Positions 23,311 to 32,921 of a DNA stretch of 43,125 nt are shown here, in pieces. Position numbers and translations under genes: made by a program. A model generated the notes under the pieces. The model searched no databases. It was given only the letters and a program-made list of their open reading frames with translations, and had not been told where the DNA came from. This stretch comes from DATJPY01 sp035506135 (GTDB lineage: Bacteria; Myxococcota_A; UBA9160; PR03). The stretch lies in NCBI GenBank assembly GCA_035506135.1, contig DATJPY010000002.1:1-43125 (forward strand). The letters are read 5' to 3'. Every line of letters starts with the position of its first letter. The first letter of the stretch is position 1.

Positions 23311-25575
23311 GTGGCCGCGCGGAAGCGCTTCGCATCGCTCGACCTCGGCCTCGCGCTGCCGCTCGCATTCGCCGTCGCGCTCAATCTGCCGTGGCTCGCG
23401 AGACGCGTCATCCCGATCCACGACACGTTCTACAACTTCGAAGACTTCCACGTCTTCTACAGCCACCTCTTCTACCACGCGCGGCTCGCCGCGTGGATCC
23501 CCTACGGCCTCTACGGGCTGCAGAGCGACTACGAGCAGGTGATCTCGCTGAGCCCCTTCAGCTACCTCGCGGGCGGGATCGGCGCGCTGCTCCGGATCCG
23601 CGATGCGCTGCTCCTCTTCAAGCTCGGGATCCTCGGCGAGCAGCTTGCGTTCGTGTACGGCGTGTACCTGCTGTCACGGCGGATCTTCGCCACGCCCGCG
23701 ACCGCGCTCGTCCTGTCGATCGCGGCCGCGGGGACGTCGGTGTGGTACGCGCAGCTCTGGCTCGACTTCCGCATCTACTACCTGCTGCCGCTGGTGCTGT
23801 ACCTCGTCGTCTGCTTCCAGCAGAGCGGGCGCTCCGCGTACGTGTGGCTCGCCGGGATCACGGGCGTCGCGTGGGCGCTGGGCGAGGTCCCGTACGTGAA
23901 TCCGCTGCTGGTGCTGGTCCCGCTCGGCGTCGTCCTGGTCGCCCTGGCGCCGGACTACCGGAGCCACGCGTCCCGGCTGGCCCGCCCGTCGCGAGCGAGC
24001 CTCGTCGCGCTCGGCCTCTTCCTGCTCGTCGCGGGCGCCTACCTCTACTTCGCTTCGCGGTCGCTCGACTTCAGCATCCTGCGCACGGAGGAGCGCAATC
24101 CGATCACTGGGAAGGTCGACCTCGAGACGTTCCGCTCCTACGCCGGCAACGCCAACCTGGTGATCATCGCCAATGCGCTCCTGTTCGGCTGGCCGCTGCA
24201 CCTGCCGTGGGGCAGCGGGGCAGACAACAGCGTCTACATCGGGCTCTTGCCGCTGCTCGGGCTCGGGATCGCCGTTGCGCGCGAGCGGAGCCGGCTGTTC
24301 TTCGGATTGATCGTCACGGCGATCCTGCTGGTGGCACTGTCGATCGGCGGCGCCTTCACCACGCTCGCGTACTACCTGCCCGGGCTCGCCTACTACCGGC
24401 ACGTCGGGCTGGTCTACGGCCTCGTGAAGGTGCTGCTGCTGCTCGCGTCGGGCTACGGGATCGAGCGGCTCTGGTCCCTTCCGCTCCCGCGCCTCTCTCA
24501 TCCCCTCCTCCTGCTGGTCGGCGTCCTCTTCCTCCTGGAGCTCCTCGGCGCGCTGCCGGGCCTTCGCGGCCCGGGGCTCGTCCGCTGGCTGCAGCTCCAG
24601 TGGGGGAGCCACGTGCTGCTGCGTCTCGCAGCCTACGGCGCGTTCCTCGCGCTCTGCCGTGCTCTCTCGGGATCGCTCCGGACTGCGCTCGCGCTCGGGC
24701 TGATGTTCGACCTCGCGCTGTACCAGCTCGCAGTCTTCGAGGTCCGAGCGCCCCGGCTGGCGCCGGCCGACCTCGCGCTGCTCGACGCCGTCCAGGTGCG
24801 CGATCTCGCCTACCAGCCGGAGCGGAGCGAGCACGCGGTCGACCCCGCGGACCCGAGCACCCGCACGCCCACGAGGATCCTGAGCCAGGAGGGCCTCGAC
24901 CTGGTGGGTCGCCTCCAGGAGACGCGGTACCTCGAGTGGAACATCTACCCGTTCGCGCAGTTCGATCCCTGCCGCAGCGCGGTGCGCGCGGACACGCTCG
25001 CGGTCGGCGTGCAGCGGCTGCTCTCCCTCGAGCGCGGCGACGGGCTCGATCTCTCGCCGATCCTCGGCTGTGGCGCGCCCAAGCTGCGGGTCGTCGCCGA
25101 CGCGGCGCTGGTGCAGTCCGCGGACGAGGCGCGCAAGGCGCTCGTCGCGGCGCTGCGGGCGGGAGAGCGGCTGCCGGCGGTGATCCAGCCCGCGGCCGGG
25201 GTGGCGCCGCCGACGCCGGGCCCGGCCGGCGGACCCGCCGGCCGCGTCGAGGTGACGCGCTTCACGGCCGACGAGCTCGAGGCGCGGGTCGAGGTCGACG
25301 CGTCGGGCGGCGCGTGGCTGGTCTATGCCGACGCGTTCCACCCCGGCTGGAGCGCCTCGGTGAACGGGCAGGAGGTCCCCATCTCGGTGGCGAACCTCGG
25401 CTTCAAGGCGGTGCGCGTCCCGCCCGGGGCGAGCGCGGTGCGATTCTGGTTCGGCCGGGGCCCGAGCCATGCGCTCCGCTACGCAGTCGCCGGCTTCGGC
25501 GCGGCGTGGGCGCTCGGTCTCGTCCTCGCCATGGTCCGCTCGCTGCTCCGCGGGTCCCGGCGGGCGGCCGCCTGA
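23311..25575 (+). CDS. YfhO-like polytopic membrane protein (second copy)
   Basis: About 754 residues, intact, of the same general type as its divergent neighbour. Early regions read DTFYNFEDFHVFYSHLFYHARLA and PFSYLAGGIGALLRI, in the place of the first extracellular loop of this family. A run of about 12 helices follows, and a beta domain near the end carries WLVYADAFHPGWSASVNGQEV, the GW-and-D/N-G pattern of YfhO proteins. It is probably a GT-C-like or accessory protein for glycan transfer at the outer face of the inner membrane; the substrate is unknown. GTG 23311 is chosen because GGGGGAAGGA lies just upstream, while an earlier in-frame GTG (23266) has no such site. The two YfhO genes diverge from a 117-base spacer. 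Confidence 0.8.
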   Translation: MAARKRFASLDLGLALPLAFAVALNLPWLARRVIPIHDTFYNFEDFHVFYSHLFYHARLAAWIPYGLYGLQSDYEQVISLSPFSYLAGGIGALLRIRDALLLFKLGILGEQLAFVYGVYLLSRRIFATPATALVLSIAAAGTSVWYAQLWLDFRIYYLLPLVLYLVVCFQQSGRSAYVWLAGITGVAWALGEVPYVNPLLVLVPLGVVLVALAPDYRSHASRLARPSRASLVALGLFLLVAGAYLYFASRSLDFSILRTEERNPITGKVDLETFRSYAGNANLVIIANALLFGWPLHLPWGSGADNSVYIGLLPLLGLGIAVARERSRLFFGLIVTAILLVALSIGGAFTTLAYYLPGLAYYRHVGLVYGLVKVLLLLASGYGIERLWSLPLPRLSHPLLLLVGVLFLLELLGALPGLRGPGLVRWLQLQWGSHVLLRLAAYGAFLALCRALSGSLRTALALGLMFDLALYQLAVFEVRAPRLAPADLALLDAVQVRDLAYQPERSEHAVDPADPSTRTPTRILSQEGLDLVGRLQETRYLEWNIYPFAQFDPCRSAVRADTLAVGVQRLLSLERGDGLDLSPILGCGAPKLRVVADAALVQSADEARKALVAALRAGERLPAVIQPAAGVAPPTPGPAGGPAGRVEVTRFTADELEARVEVDASGGAWLVYADAFHPGWSASVNGQEVPISVANLGFKAVRVPPGASAVRFWFGRGPSHALRYAVAGFGAAWALGLVLAMVRSLLRGSRRAAA

Positions 25576-25633
25576 GGCTGCCCGTCGCTCGCGCCGCGGG
25601 TATCGTTGCGGCGCCGCACCGACAGGAGACGTC

Positions 25634-26854
25634 ATGGCCAAGGGCCCGCTCGATGGAATCAAGGTGCTCGAGGTCGCCCAGTGGTGGTTCGTGCCCGCCG
25701 CGGGCGCCGTGCTCTCGGACTGGGGCGCCGAGGTGATCAAGATCGAGCACCCGGTGCGCGGCGACGCGCAGCGCGGCCTGGCCGCCGCCGGCTTCCGAAT
25801 GACCGAGGGCGGCGTCGACTTCATGATGCAGCAGAGCAACCGCGGCAAGCGCAGCGTCGGGATCGACATCGGGACGCCGGCCGGTCGCGATCTGCTCTAC
25901 CGGCTCGTCGACCGCTGCGACGTGTTCCTCACCAACTTCCTGCCGAGCGCGCGCGAGCGCCTCGGCATCGACGTCGAGGAGATCCGCAAGCGCAACCCGC
26001 GCGCGGTGTACGTGCGCGGATCGGGGCAGGGCCCGCGCGGGCCCGATCGCGACAAGGGTGGCTACGACGCGACCGCGTTCTGGTCGCGCGGCGGCATCGC
26101 CTCCGCGCTCACGCGGCCGGACGCCTCGGCGCCGACCATGCAGCGGCCCGCCTTCGGCGACTCGATCGGTGCGATGACGATCGCGGGCGGGGTCGCCGCG
26201 GCGCTGCTCGCCCGCGAGCGCACCGGCGTCCCGCCGCTGGTCGACATCTCGCTGCTCGGCACCGCCATGTGGGTGATGGCGCCCGACGTGGTCGCGAGCA
26301 AGCTGCTCGCGCCGGGGCAGGGGATCCCGTCCTTCACGCGGGGCAACGCGCCGAACCCGCTCGCCAACTCCTACCGCACGCAGGACGGGCGCTGGCTGCT
26401 GCTGATGATGCTGCAGCCCGACCGCTACTGGGCGGAGTTCTGCGCGTGCGTCGGGCGCCCGGACCTCGCCGCAGATCCGCGCTTCGCCGACGGCATGAAG
26501 CGCTTCCAGAACCGCGAGGCGTGCGTGGCGGAGCTCGACGCTCTCTTCGGGTCGCGCACGCTCGCCGCCTGGCGCGAGTGCCTGTCGGGGATGGAGGGGC
26601 CGTGGGCCCCGATGCAGACCGCCGCCGAGCTCCACGACGACCCGCAGGCCATTGCGAACGGCTACCTGCGCCCGGTGGACGGCGGCGACAAGGGCCGCTT
26701 CGCGCTGGTCGCGGATCCCGTCCAGTTCGATGAGACTCCGCCCGACCTCGGGCCCGCGCCGGAGATGGGACAGCACACCGAGGAGGTGCTGCTCGAGCTC
26801 GGGCTCTCGTGGGACGAGATCGCGGCGCACAAGCAGTCGGGCGCCATCAACTAG
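25634..26854 (+). CDS. CaiB/BaiF family CoA-transferase (single domain, active-site Asp present)
   Basis: 406-residue class III CoA-transferase, which moves CoA between acyl groups through an enzyme-bound acyl anhydride. The N-terminal Rossmann part has KVLEVAQWWFVPAAGAVLSDWGAEVIKIE, with NRGKRSVGID and the VFLTNFLP segment. The catalytic Asp145 is in GGYDATAFWSRGG, aligned with Asp169 of formyl-CoA transferase. A small domain (240-370) with RTQDGRWLLLMML and a C-terminal strand follow. The acyl substrate is not predictable. ATG 25634 has AGGAG seven bases before it. It lies 58 bases after the second YfhO gene and 19 before mgtE, so it is probably cotranscribed with the latter. Confidence 0.93.
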   Translation: MAKGPLDGIKVLEVAQWWFVPAAGAVLSDWGAEVIKIEHPVRGDAQRGLAAAGFRMTEGGVDFMMQQSNRGKRSVGIDIGTPAGRDLLYRLVDRCDVFLTNFLPSARERLGIDVEEIRKRNPRAVYVRGSGQGPRGPDRDKGGYDATAFWSRGGIASALTRPDASAPTMQRPAFGDSIGAMTIAGGVAAALLARERTGVPPLVDISLLGTAMWVMAPDVVASKLLAPGQGIPSFTRGNAPNPLANSYRTQDGRWLLLMMLQPDRYWAEFCACVGRPDLAADPRFADGMKRFQNREACVAELDALFGSRTLAAWRECLSGMEGPWAPMQTAAELHDDPQAIANGYLRPVDGGDKGRFALVADPVQFDETPPDLGPAPEMGQHTEEVLLELGLSWDEIAAHKQSGAIN

Positions 26855-26873
26855 GGCGGGCGAGGGAGCGCGG

Positions 26874-28205
26874 ATGACGGCGACCGACTTCGACAGCCGG
26901 AGCGCGGACGCGCTCGCCGCGGGCGACCTCGTCGACGCGTGGCCGTTCCTCTCGGCCGCCGAGCGGGTCGAGGGCTTCCGCCTGCTGCCGCCGGCCGAGG
27001 CGGAGCACGTCTTCCTCGGGCTCGGCGCGCGCGAGCAGGCCGAGCTGATGCTCGGGCTTCCCTCGCCCGAGCGTCAGCTCTGGATGCGGCAGCTCGCGCC
27101 GGACGACGCGGCCGACCTGATCCAGGAGGCGCCCGAGCCGGAGCGGGCCGCGCTGCTCGGGCTGATCGACACCGACACGAGGCGCGAGGTGACCGCCCTG
27201 CTGGCCTACGCCGAGGACGACGCCGGCGGGCTGATGAGCCCGCGCTACGCGCGCCTGCGCGCCGACATGACCGTCGACGAGGCGATCTCGTACCTGCGCC
27301 GGCAGGCGCGCGAGCGGCTCGAGACCATCTACTACATCTACGTGCTCGATCCGGACCAGCGGCTGATCGGCGTGGTCTCCTTCCGTGAGCTCTTCGCGGC
27401 GCCGCCCGACAAGACGGTGCGCGACGTGATGCGCACGCAGGTCGTGACGGTGCCCGACGACATGGATCAGGAGGCCGTCTCCGACGTGATCGCGCAGCAC
27501 GACCTGATGGCGGTGCCGGTGTGTGACGCCCAGGGTCACATCAAGGGCATCGTCACGGTCGACGACATCGTGGACGTGGTCCGCGAGGAGGCCACCGAGG
27601 ACATCCAGAAGATCGGCGGCAGCGAGGCCCTCGACCTTCCGTACTGGCAGACCGCCTTCCGGACGCTGGTGCGCAAGCGCGCCGGCTGGCTCACCATCCT
27701 CTTCCTCGGCGAGATGCTGACGGCGACCGCGATGTCGCGCTTCCAGGACGAGATCTCGAAGGCCGTGGTGCTCGCGCTGTTCCTGCCGCTCATCATCTCG
27801 AGCGGCGGCAACTCCGGCTCGCAGGCGTCGACGCTGATCGTGCGGGCGATGGCGCTCGGCGAGGTGCGGCTGCGCGACGTGCTGCGGGTGATGCGGCGCG
27901 AGATCGCGTCGGGTCTGACCCTCGGCGTGATCCTCGCGGCGATCGGCGTGCTGCGGATCAACGCCTGGCAGATGCTGGGCATCCAGAACTACCCGCAGGG
28001 CATCGCACTGACCGTCGGCCTCGCTCTGATCGGCGTCGTCGCGTGGGGCACGCTGGCCGGCGCCATGCTGCCGTTCCTGCTGCGCCGGCTCGGCTTCGAC
28101 CCGGCGAGCGCGTCCGCGCCCTTCGTCGCGACGCTGGTCGACGTCTCGGGCCTGATCATCTACTTCAGCGTCGCGCAGGTGGTGCTGCGGGGGACGCTGC
28201 TCTAG
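26874..28205 (+). CDS. mgtE: Magnesium transporter MgtE
   Basis: 443 residues. An N-terminal helical domain (about 15-120, including LAPDDAADLIQEAPEPERAALL), two CBS repeats (about 125-250, with VRDVMRTQVVTV) and a five-helix pore domain (about 285-443) with the signature PLIISSGGNSGSQASTLIVR. It is a cytosol-gated Mg2+ channel/transporter in the inner membrane; the N and CBS domains close the pore at high Mg2+ in known relatives. ATG 26874 has GGGAG about seven bases upstream. It lies 19 bases after the CoA-transferase, sharing a strand, and ends before a hairpin between convergent genes. No functional link to the neighbour is evident. Confidence 0.94.
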   Translation: MTATDFDSRSADALAAGDLVDAWPFLSAAERVEGFRLLPPAEAEHVFLGLGAREQAELMLGLPSPERQLWMRQLAPDDAADLIQEAPEPERAALLGLIDTDTRREVTALLAYAEDDAGGLMSPRYARLRADMTVDEAISYLRRQARERLETIYYIYVLDPDQRLIGVVSFRELFAAPPDKTVRDVMRTQVVTVPDDMDQEAVSDVIAQHDLMAVPVCDAQGHIKGIVTVDDIVDVVREEATEDIQKIGGSEALDLPYWQTAFRTLVRKRAGWLTILFLGEMLTATAMSRFQDEISKAVVLALFLPLIISSGGNSGSQASTLIVRAMALGEVRLRDVLRVMRREIASGLTLGVILAAIGVLRINAWQMLGIQNYPQGIALTVGLALIGVVAWGTLAGAMLPFLLRRLGFDPASASAPFVATLVDVSGLIIYFSVAQVVLRGTLL

Positions 28206-28307
28206 ATCCCCCACGCGTCTGCGAGCCACTCAGGGCGGTTTGCCAGCTCTCGGCCGCGTAGGCCTCGCTCCCAAATTCTGCGCACTGCCGCCCGCAGAGA
28301 AGGGGGC

Positions 28308-28337
28308 GGTTGGGGAAGAGTCGACTCCTCCCCAACC
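28308..28337. terminator. Bidirectional hairpin between convergent mgtE and aldehyde dehydrogenase genes
   Basis: A long inverted repeat: GGTTGGGGA / TCCCCAACC (9 bp), one mismatch, then the palindrome GAGTCGACTC in the centre, 30 bases in all. It sits 11 bases past the stop of the reverse-strand dehydrogenase and about 100 past mgtE, as a two-way terminator would. No strong U-tract is present. The remaining 28206-28307 shows no gene. Confidence 0.5.
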
Positions 28338-28347
28338 AACCCATTCC

Positions 28348-29766
<1,419 letters not shown>

Positions 29767-29825
29767 GGGCTCCTCGCTGGGAAATGTCGGGATGGGCGGA
29801 GGGTAGCCGCGCCGGGGCGACGCTG

Positions 29826-31010
29826 TCACCAGCGGAGCGGCACCCTGGCGAAGCCCATCACGCTGGTCATGTGGACGTGCTCGAGGCCGGCCTCGTCGAC
29901 CTCCCAGACCGGGATCCGCGCCAGCCACTCCTCGAGGGAGACGCGCGCCTCGAGCCGCGCCAGCGCGGCGCCGAGGCACTTGTGGACGCCGTGCCCGAAG
30001 GCGAGCTGGACGGGAATCTTGCGGTCGATGTCGAAGCGGTCGGCGTCCGGGAACTCGCGCTCGTCGCGGCAGGCCGATCCGGTGAGCAGGAGCACGCGGG
30101 ACCCGCGCGGCAGGCGCTCGCCGTGCAGCTCGACGTCGCGGGTGAGCGAGCGGCCCTGGTACTGCGAGGGCGGCCAGTAGCGCAGCGCCTCCTCGATCGC
30201 GTCGGGGATCCTCTGGGGCGAGCGCACGAGCGTCTCGCGCGCCTCGGGATTGCGCGCCAGCAGGACGATCGCGTTGCCGAGCAGCTTGGTCACCGTCTCG
30301 TTGCCCGCGCCGGAGAGGAGGCCGGCGAAGCCCAGGATCTCGCCGTCGGTGAGCCGCTCGCGTCCTCCCCCATCGTCGCGGTCGATCTCGGCCGTGAGCA
30401 GGCCGGAGATCAGGTCGTCCCCGGGGCGCTTGCGGCGATCGGCCACGAGCGCGGTGAAGTACTCGTGGATGCGGACGTGCGCGTCGAGCGCAGCGGGCGG
30501 GAGCGCCATCGAGCCGGGGTCGCGCGTGAGCGATGCGTCCGTCCACTCCCGCATCGTCTGGTGATCCGCCTCCGGGACGCCGAGCAGGGTGCTGATCATC
30601 GCGATCGGGAGCACGCCCGCGAAGTCGTCGACGAACTCGCAGCCGCCGTCGCCGCGGCGCGCCTCGACGAGGCGCACCGCCAGCGCGCGGATCGCGGGCT
30701 CGAGCGCCGCCATCGCGCGCGGCGTGAACACCTTGCCGACCAGCTTGCGGAGCCGGGTCTGCCGCGGCGGGTCCATGAAGATCATCATCGGAGTCGCTTC
30801 GAGCAGCGCCGGCTCGACGTCCTGGAGCAGCGTGCCGCGCGCCGAGCTGTAGGTGACCGGGTCGAGCGAGGCCTCGAGCACGTCGCGCCAGCGCGACAGC
30901 GTGTAGAAGCGGAGGCGGTCGTTGTGGTAGACGGGCGCGTGGTCGCGCAGCCACTGGTAGGTGGGGTAGGGATCGCTCTGGAAGGCGTGCGAGTAGGGGT
31001 CGAGGTTCAT
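29826..31010 (-). CDS. Cytochrome P450 (second)
   Basis: 394 residues. I-helix motif GLLSGAGNETVTKLLG, K-helix E-x-x-R in EEALRYWPP, and haem loop LAFGHGVHKCLGAALARLE with Cys ligand. The gene starts at ATG 31010 on the last base of the preceding P450's stop (TGATG overlap), so the two P450s are coupled and probably made together. It has the length of a soluble class I enzyme and needs external redox partners, none visible nearby. The substrate is unknown; the operon suggests a hydrophobic acid or terpenoid-like compound. Confidence 0.93.
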   Translation of the reverse strand: MNLDPYSHAFQSDPYPTYQWLRDHAPVYHNDRLRFYTLSRWRDVLEASLDPVTYSSARGTLLQDVEPALLEATPMMIFMDPPRQTRLRKLVGKVFTPRAMAALEPAIRALAVRLVEARRGDGGCEFVDDFAGVLPIAMISTLLGVPEADHQTMREWTDASLTRDPGSMALPPAALDAHVRIHEYFTALVADRRKRPGDDLISGLLTAEIDRDDGGGRERLTDGEILGFAGLLSGAGNETVTKLLGNAIVLLARNPEARETLVRSPQRIPDAIEEALRYWPPSQYQGRSLTRDVELHGERLPRGSRVLLLTGSACRDEREFPDADRFDIDRKIPVQLAFGHGVHKCLGAALARLEARVSLEEWLARIPVWEVDEAGLEHVHMTSVMGFARVPLRW

Positions 31011-32260
31011 CAGGTGCCGCTGCGCGACGCGTCTCGATGGACTTCGCTCGCCCGCGGCTCGCTGCGCGCCCGCTTCGCGGGCTCGCGGAAGCGCACGGGG
31101 AGGCGGTCGGGGCCGCGGAAGGCCAGGCCGACGATCGCGCACTCGGTGCCCGGCTCGAGCCGCAGGTCGGGAAGCCGCTCGAACAGCACCTCGAGCGCGA
31201 CGCGCGCCTCGAGCTCGGCGAGCCGCGAGCCCGCGCAGTAGTGCTTGCCATAGCCGAAGGCGACGTGGTCGCCCGGCGGGCGGTGGATGTCGAAGCGATC
31301 CGGCGCGTCGAAGTGCGTCTCGTCGCGGTTGGCGGAGCCGACCGCCAGCGTGAGACCTGCGCCCTCCGGCAGATCGACACCGGAGAGCGTCACGGGCGCG
31401 AGCGGCTCGCGCGTCACGATCTGCACCGGGGACTCCCAGCGCAGCGTCTCCGCCAGCGCCGCCGGCACGAGCGACGGATCGGCCACGACCTCGGCGAGCT
31501 GCTCGGGATGGGTCAGCAGCGCGTAGAGGGCGCTCCCGATGAGGTGGTAGGTCGTCTCGGCGCCGGCCACGACGAGGAGGCGCAGGAAGCTCACCACCTC
31601 CTCGTCGGTGAGCCGCCCGCCCTCGACCTCGGCGTGGGCGAGCCGGCTGATCAGGTCGCCCCGCGGCTCGGCGCGGCGCTCGGCGAGGAAGGGCGCGAGA
31701 TAGCCCGCCAGCGTCTGCGAGGCGGCGAGCCCACGCGCGGGATCGCGGGCGATGCCGATCAGGTCGATCGCCCAGCGGTGCACCTCGGCCCAGTCCTCGT
31801 CAGGGAGCCCGAGGATGCGCGCGAAGACCTTGAGTGGGTAGACGAAGCTGAACTCCTCCACCAGGTCGGCGCTGCCGCGCCGAGCGAAGCGGTCGATCAG
31901 CTCGTGGGCGATCTCGGCGACGAGAGCGGGGAAGTCGCCGCGCAGCGCTCGCGGCGCCAGCGCGGGGGTCACCAGGTTGCGGTGCCGCAGGTGCTCGCGG
32001 CCGTCCATCTCGACGATGGTGCGGCCCATGACCAGGCTGATCCCCTTCGCATTCGAGCGATTCGAGTAGAGCGCGTCGTTGCGCAGCGCCTCGCGCACGT
32101 CGTCGTAGCGGGTCACGAACCAGCTCGTGCCGACGAACAGCTCGACGGGCAGCACCGGCCGGTCGCGCCGCAGGCGGCGGTACACCGAATACGGATCGCG
32201 CAGCGCTCCGAAGTCGCCCGAGCCGAAGAGCTCCGTGCTCCGCACCGGCTGGAGCGTCAA
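31010..32260 (-). CDS. Cytochrome P450 (third), probable TTG start
   Basis: 416 residues. I-helix LVVAGAETTYHLIG, E-x-x-R in ETLRWESPVQ and haem loop FGYGKHYCAGSRLAELE with the Cys ligand. The family landmark near the start is FGALRDPYSVYRRLRRDRPV. I start it at TTG 32260, giving a four-base overlap (TTGA) with the stop of the TetR gene, the same coupling style as elsewhere in the window. A GTG at 32245 is the alternative. The C-terminal Arg-rich tail (about 20 residues) is longer than usual. It forms a TetR-P450-P450 unit, so regulator and enzymes are cotranscribed. Confidence 0.9.
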   Translation of the reverse strand: MTLQPVRSTELFGSGDFGALRDPYSVYRRLRRDRPVLPVELFVGTSWFVTRYDDVREALRNDALYSNRSNAKGISLVMGRTIVEMDGREHLRHRNLVTPALAPRALRGDFPALVAEIAHELIDRFARRGSADLVEEFSFVYPLKVFARILGLPDEDWAEVHRWAIDLIGIARDPARGLAASQTLAGYLAPFLAERRAEPRGDLISRLAHAEVEGGRLTDEEVVSFLRLLVVAGAETTYHLIGSALYALLTHPEQLAEVVADPSLVPAALAETLRWESPVQIVTREPLAPVTLSGVDLPEGAGLTLAVGSANRDETHFDAPDRFDIHRPPGDHVAFGYGKHYCAGSRLAELEARVALEVLFERLPDLRLEPGTECAIVGLAFRGPDRLPVRFREPAKRARSEPRASEVHRDASRSGT

Positions 32261-32862
32261 GGTCTCGGCTCCGCGAGCAGTCGATACATCGCGGTGAGCC
32301 CGCGCAGCGTCTGCTCGGGCTCGGGATCCTCGAAGAGGTACATCGACACGAGGAAGCGGGTCATCCAGTCGACCATCTGCCGCGAGGTGACGGCGCCGCT
32401 GCGCACTGCCTCGGTGTCCTCGAGCGAGGGCCCGAACGAGCCGTGGAAGGCGTCGACGAGCTCGGGAAGCCGTCGGCGGATGCCCTCGAGGACCTCGGCC
32501 GGATCGCTCTGCAGCAGGCGCTGCAGGGCGGGGTGGGCGCGCACCTCGCTCGTCGCGTGCTCGATCAGGACGCGCAGCCGCGCCTCGCCGGGCGGCGCGG
32601 CGCGGGTGGCGTCGATCACGCGATCGAAGAAGCGCTCGGCCTCGCGCTGGGCGAGCGCGTCGAGCAGCGCCTCGCGGGTCGCGAAGTAGCGATAGAGGGT
32701 GCCGCGGGACACGCCCGCGCTGCGGCTCACGTCGCTCATCGCGAGCTTCGCCAGGCCGTGGCGGGCGACCGCCTGGACGGCGCCCTCGAGGATGCGGGCG
32801 CGAGTCGCGGGCTCGTTCGGCTCGGGTCCTTCGGGCCTGGGGAGGGACAAGGGCTGGCTCAT
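32257..32862 (-). CDS. TetR/AcrR-family transcriptional regulator
   Basis: 201 residues. The N-terminal helix-turn-helix domain reads ILEGAVQAVARHGLAKLAMSDV, then SAGVSRGTLYRYFATREALLDAL, the TetR signature. The larger C-terminal part is a variable ligand-binding and dimer domain. ATG 32862 is chosen; an in-frame TTG at 32889 lies inside the promoter. The gene heads the P450-P450 operon and has a promoter with a flanking inverted repeat directly before it, so it likely represses itself and both P450 genes, released by a pathway acyl-CoA or substrate (inference). It is separated from the hydratase gene by 59 bases. Confidence 0.9.
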   Translation of the reverse strand: MSQPLSLPRPEGPEPNEPATRARILEGAVQAVARHGLAKLAMSDVSRSAGVSRGTLYRYFATREALLDALAQREAERFFDRVIDATRAAPPGEARLRVLIEHATSEVRAHPALQRLLQSDPAEVLEGIRRRLPELVDAFHGSFGPSLEDTEAVRSGAVTSRQMVDWMTRFLVSMYLFEDPEPEQTLRGLTAMYRLLAEPRP

Positions 32863-32870
32863 CGGGGCGA

Positions 32871-32905
32871 ATTTGAACAGATCGGACAAAAAACGTCAAT
32901 CTGTT
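32871..32905 (-). promoter_or_regulatory. Promoter and candidate TetR operator for the P450 operon
   Basis: On the reverse strand, TTGACG (32899-32894) and TCAAAT (32876-32871) are spaced by 17 bases, a good sigma-70-type pair in a GC-rich genome. Two 7-base arms, AACAGAT (32876-32882) and ATCTGTT (32899-32905), form a perfect inverted repeat with a 16-base gap that brackets the region between the -35 and -10. A regulator dimer bound here would block RNA polymerase. The operator role is inferred from symmetry and position. Confidence 0.5.
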
Positions 32906-32921
32906 TCGCGAGGGGTCTCTC

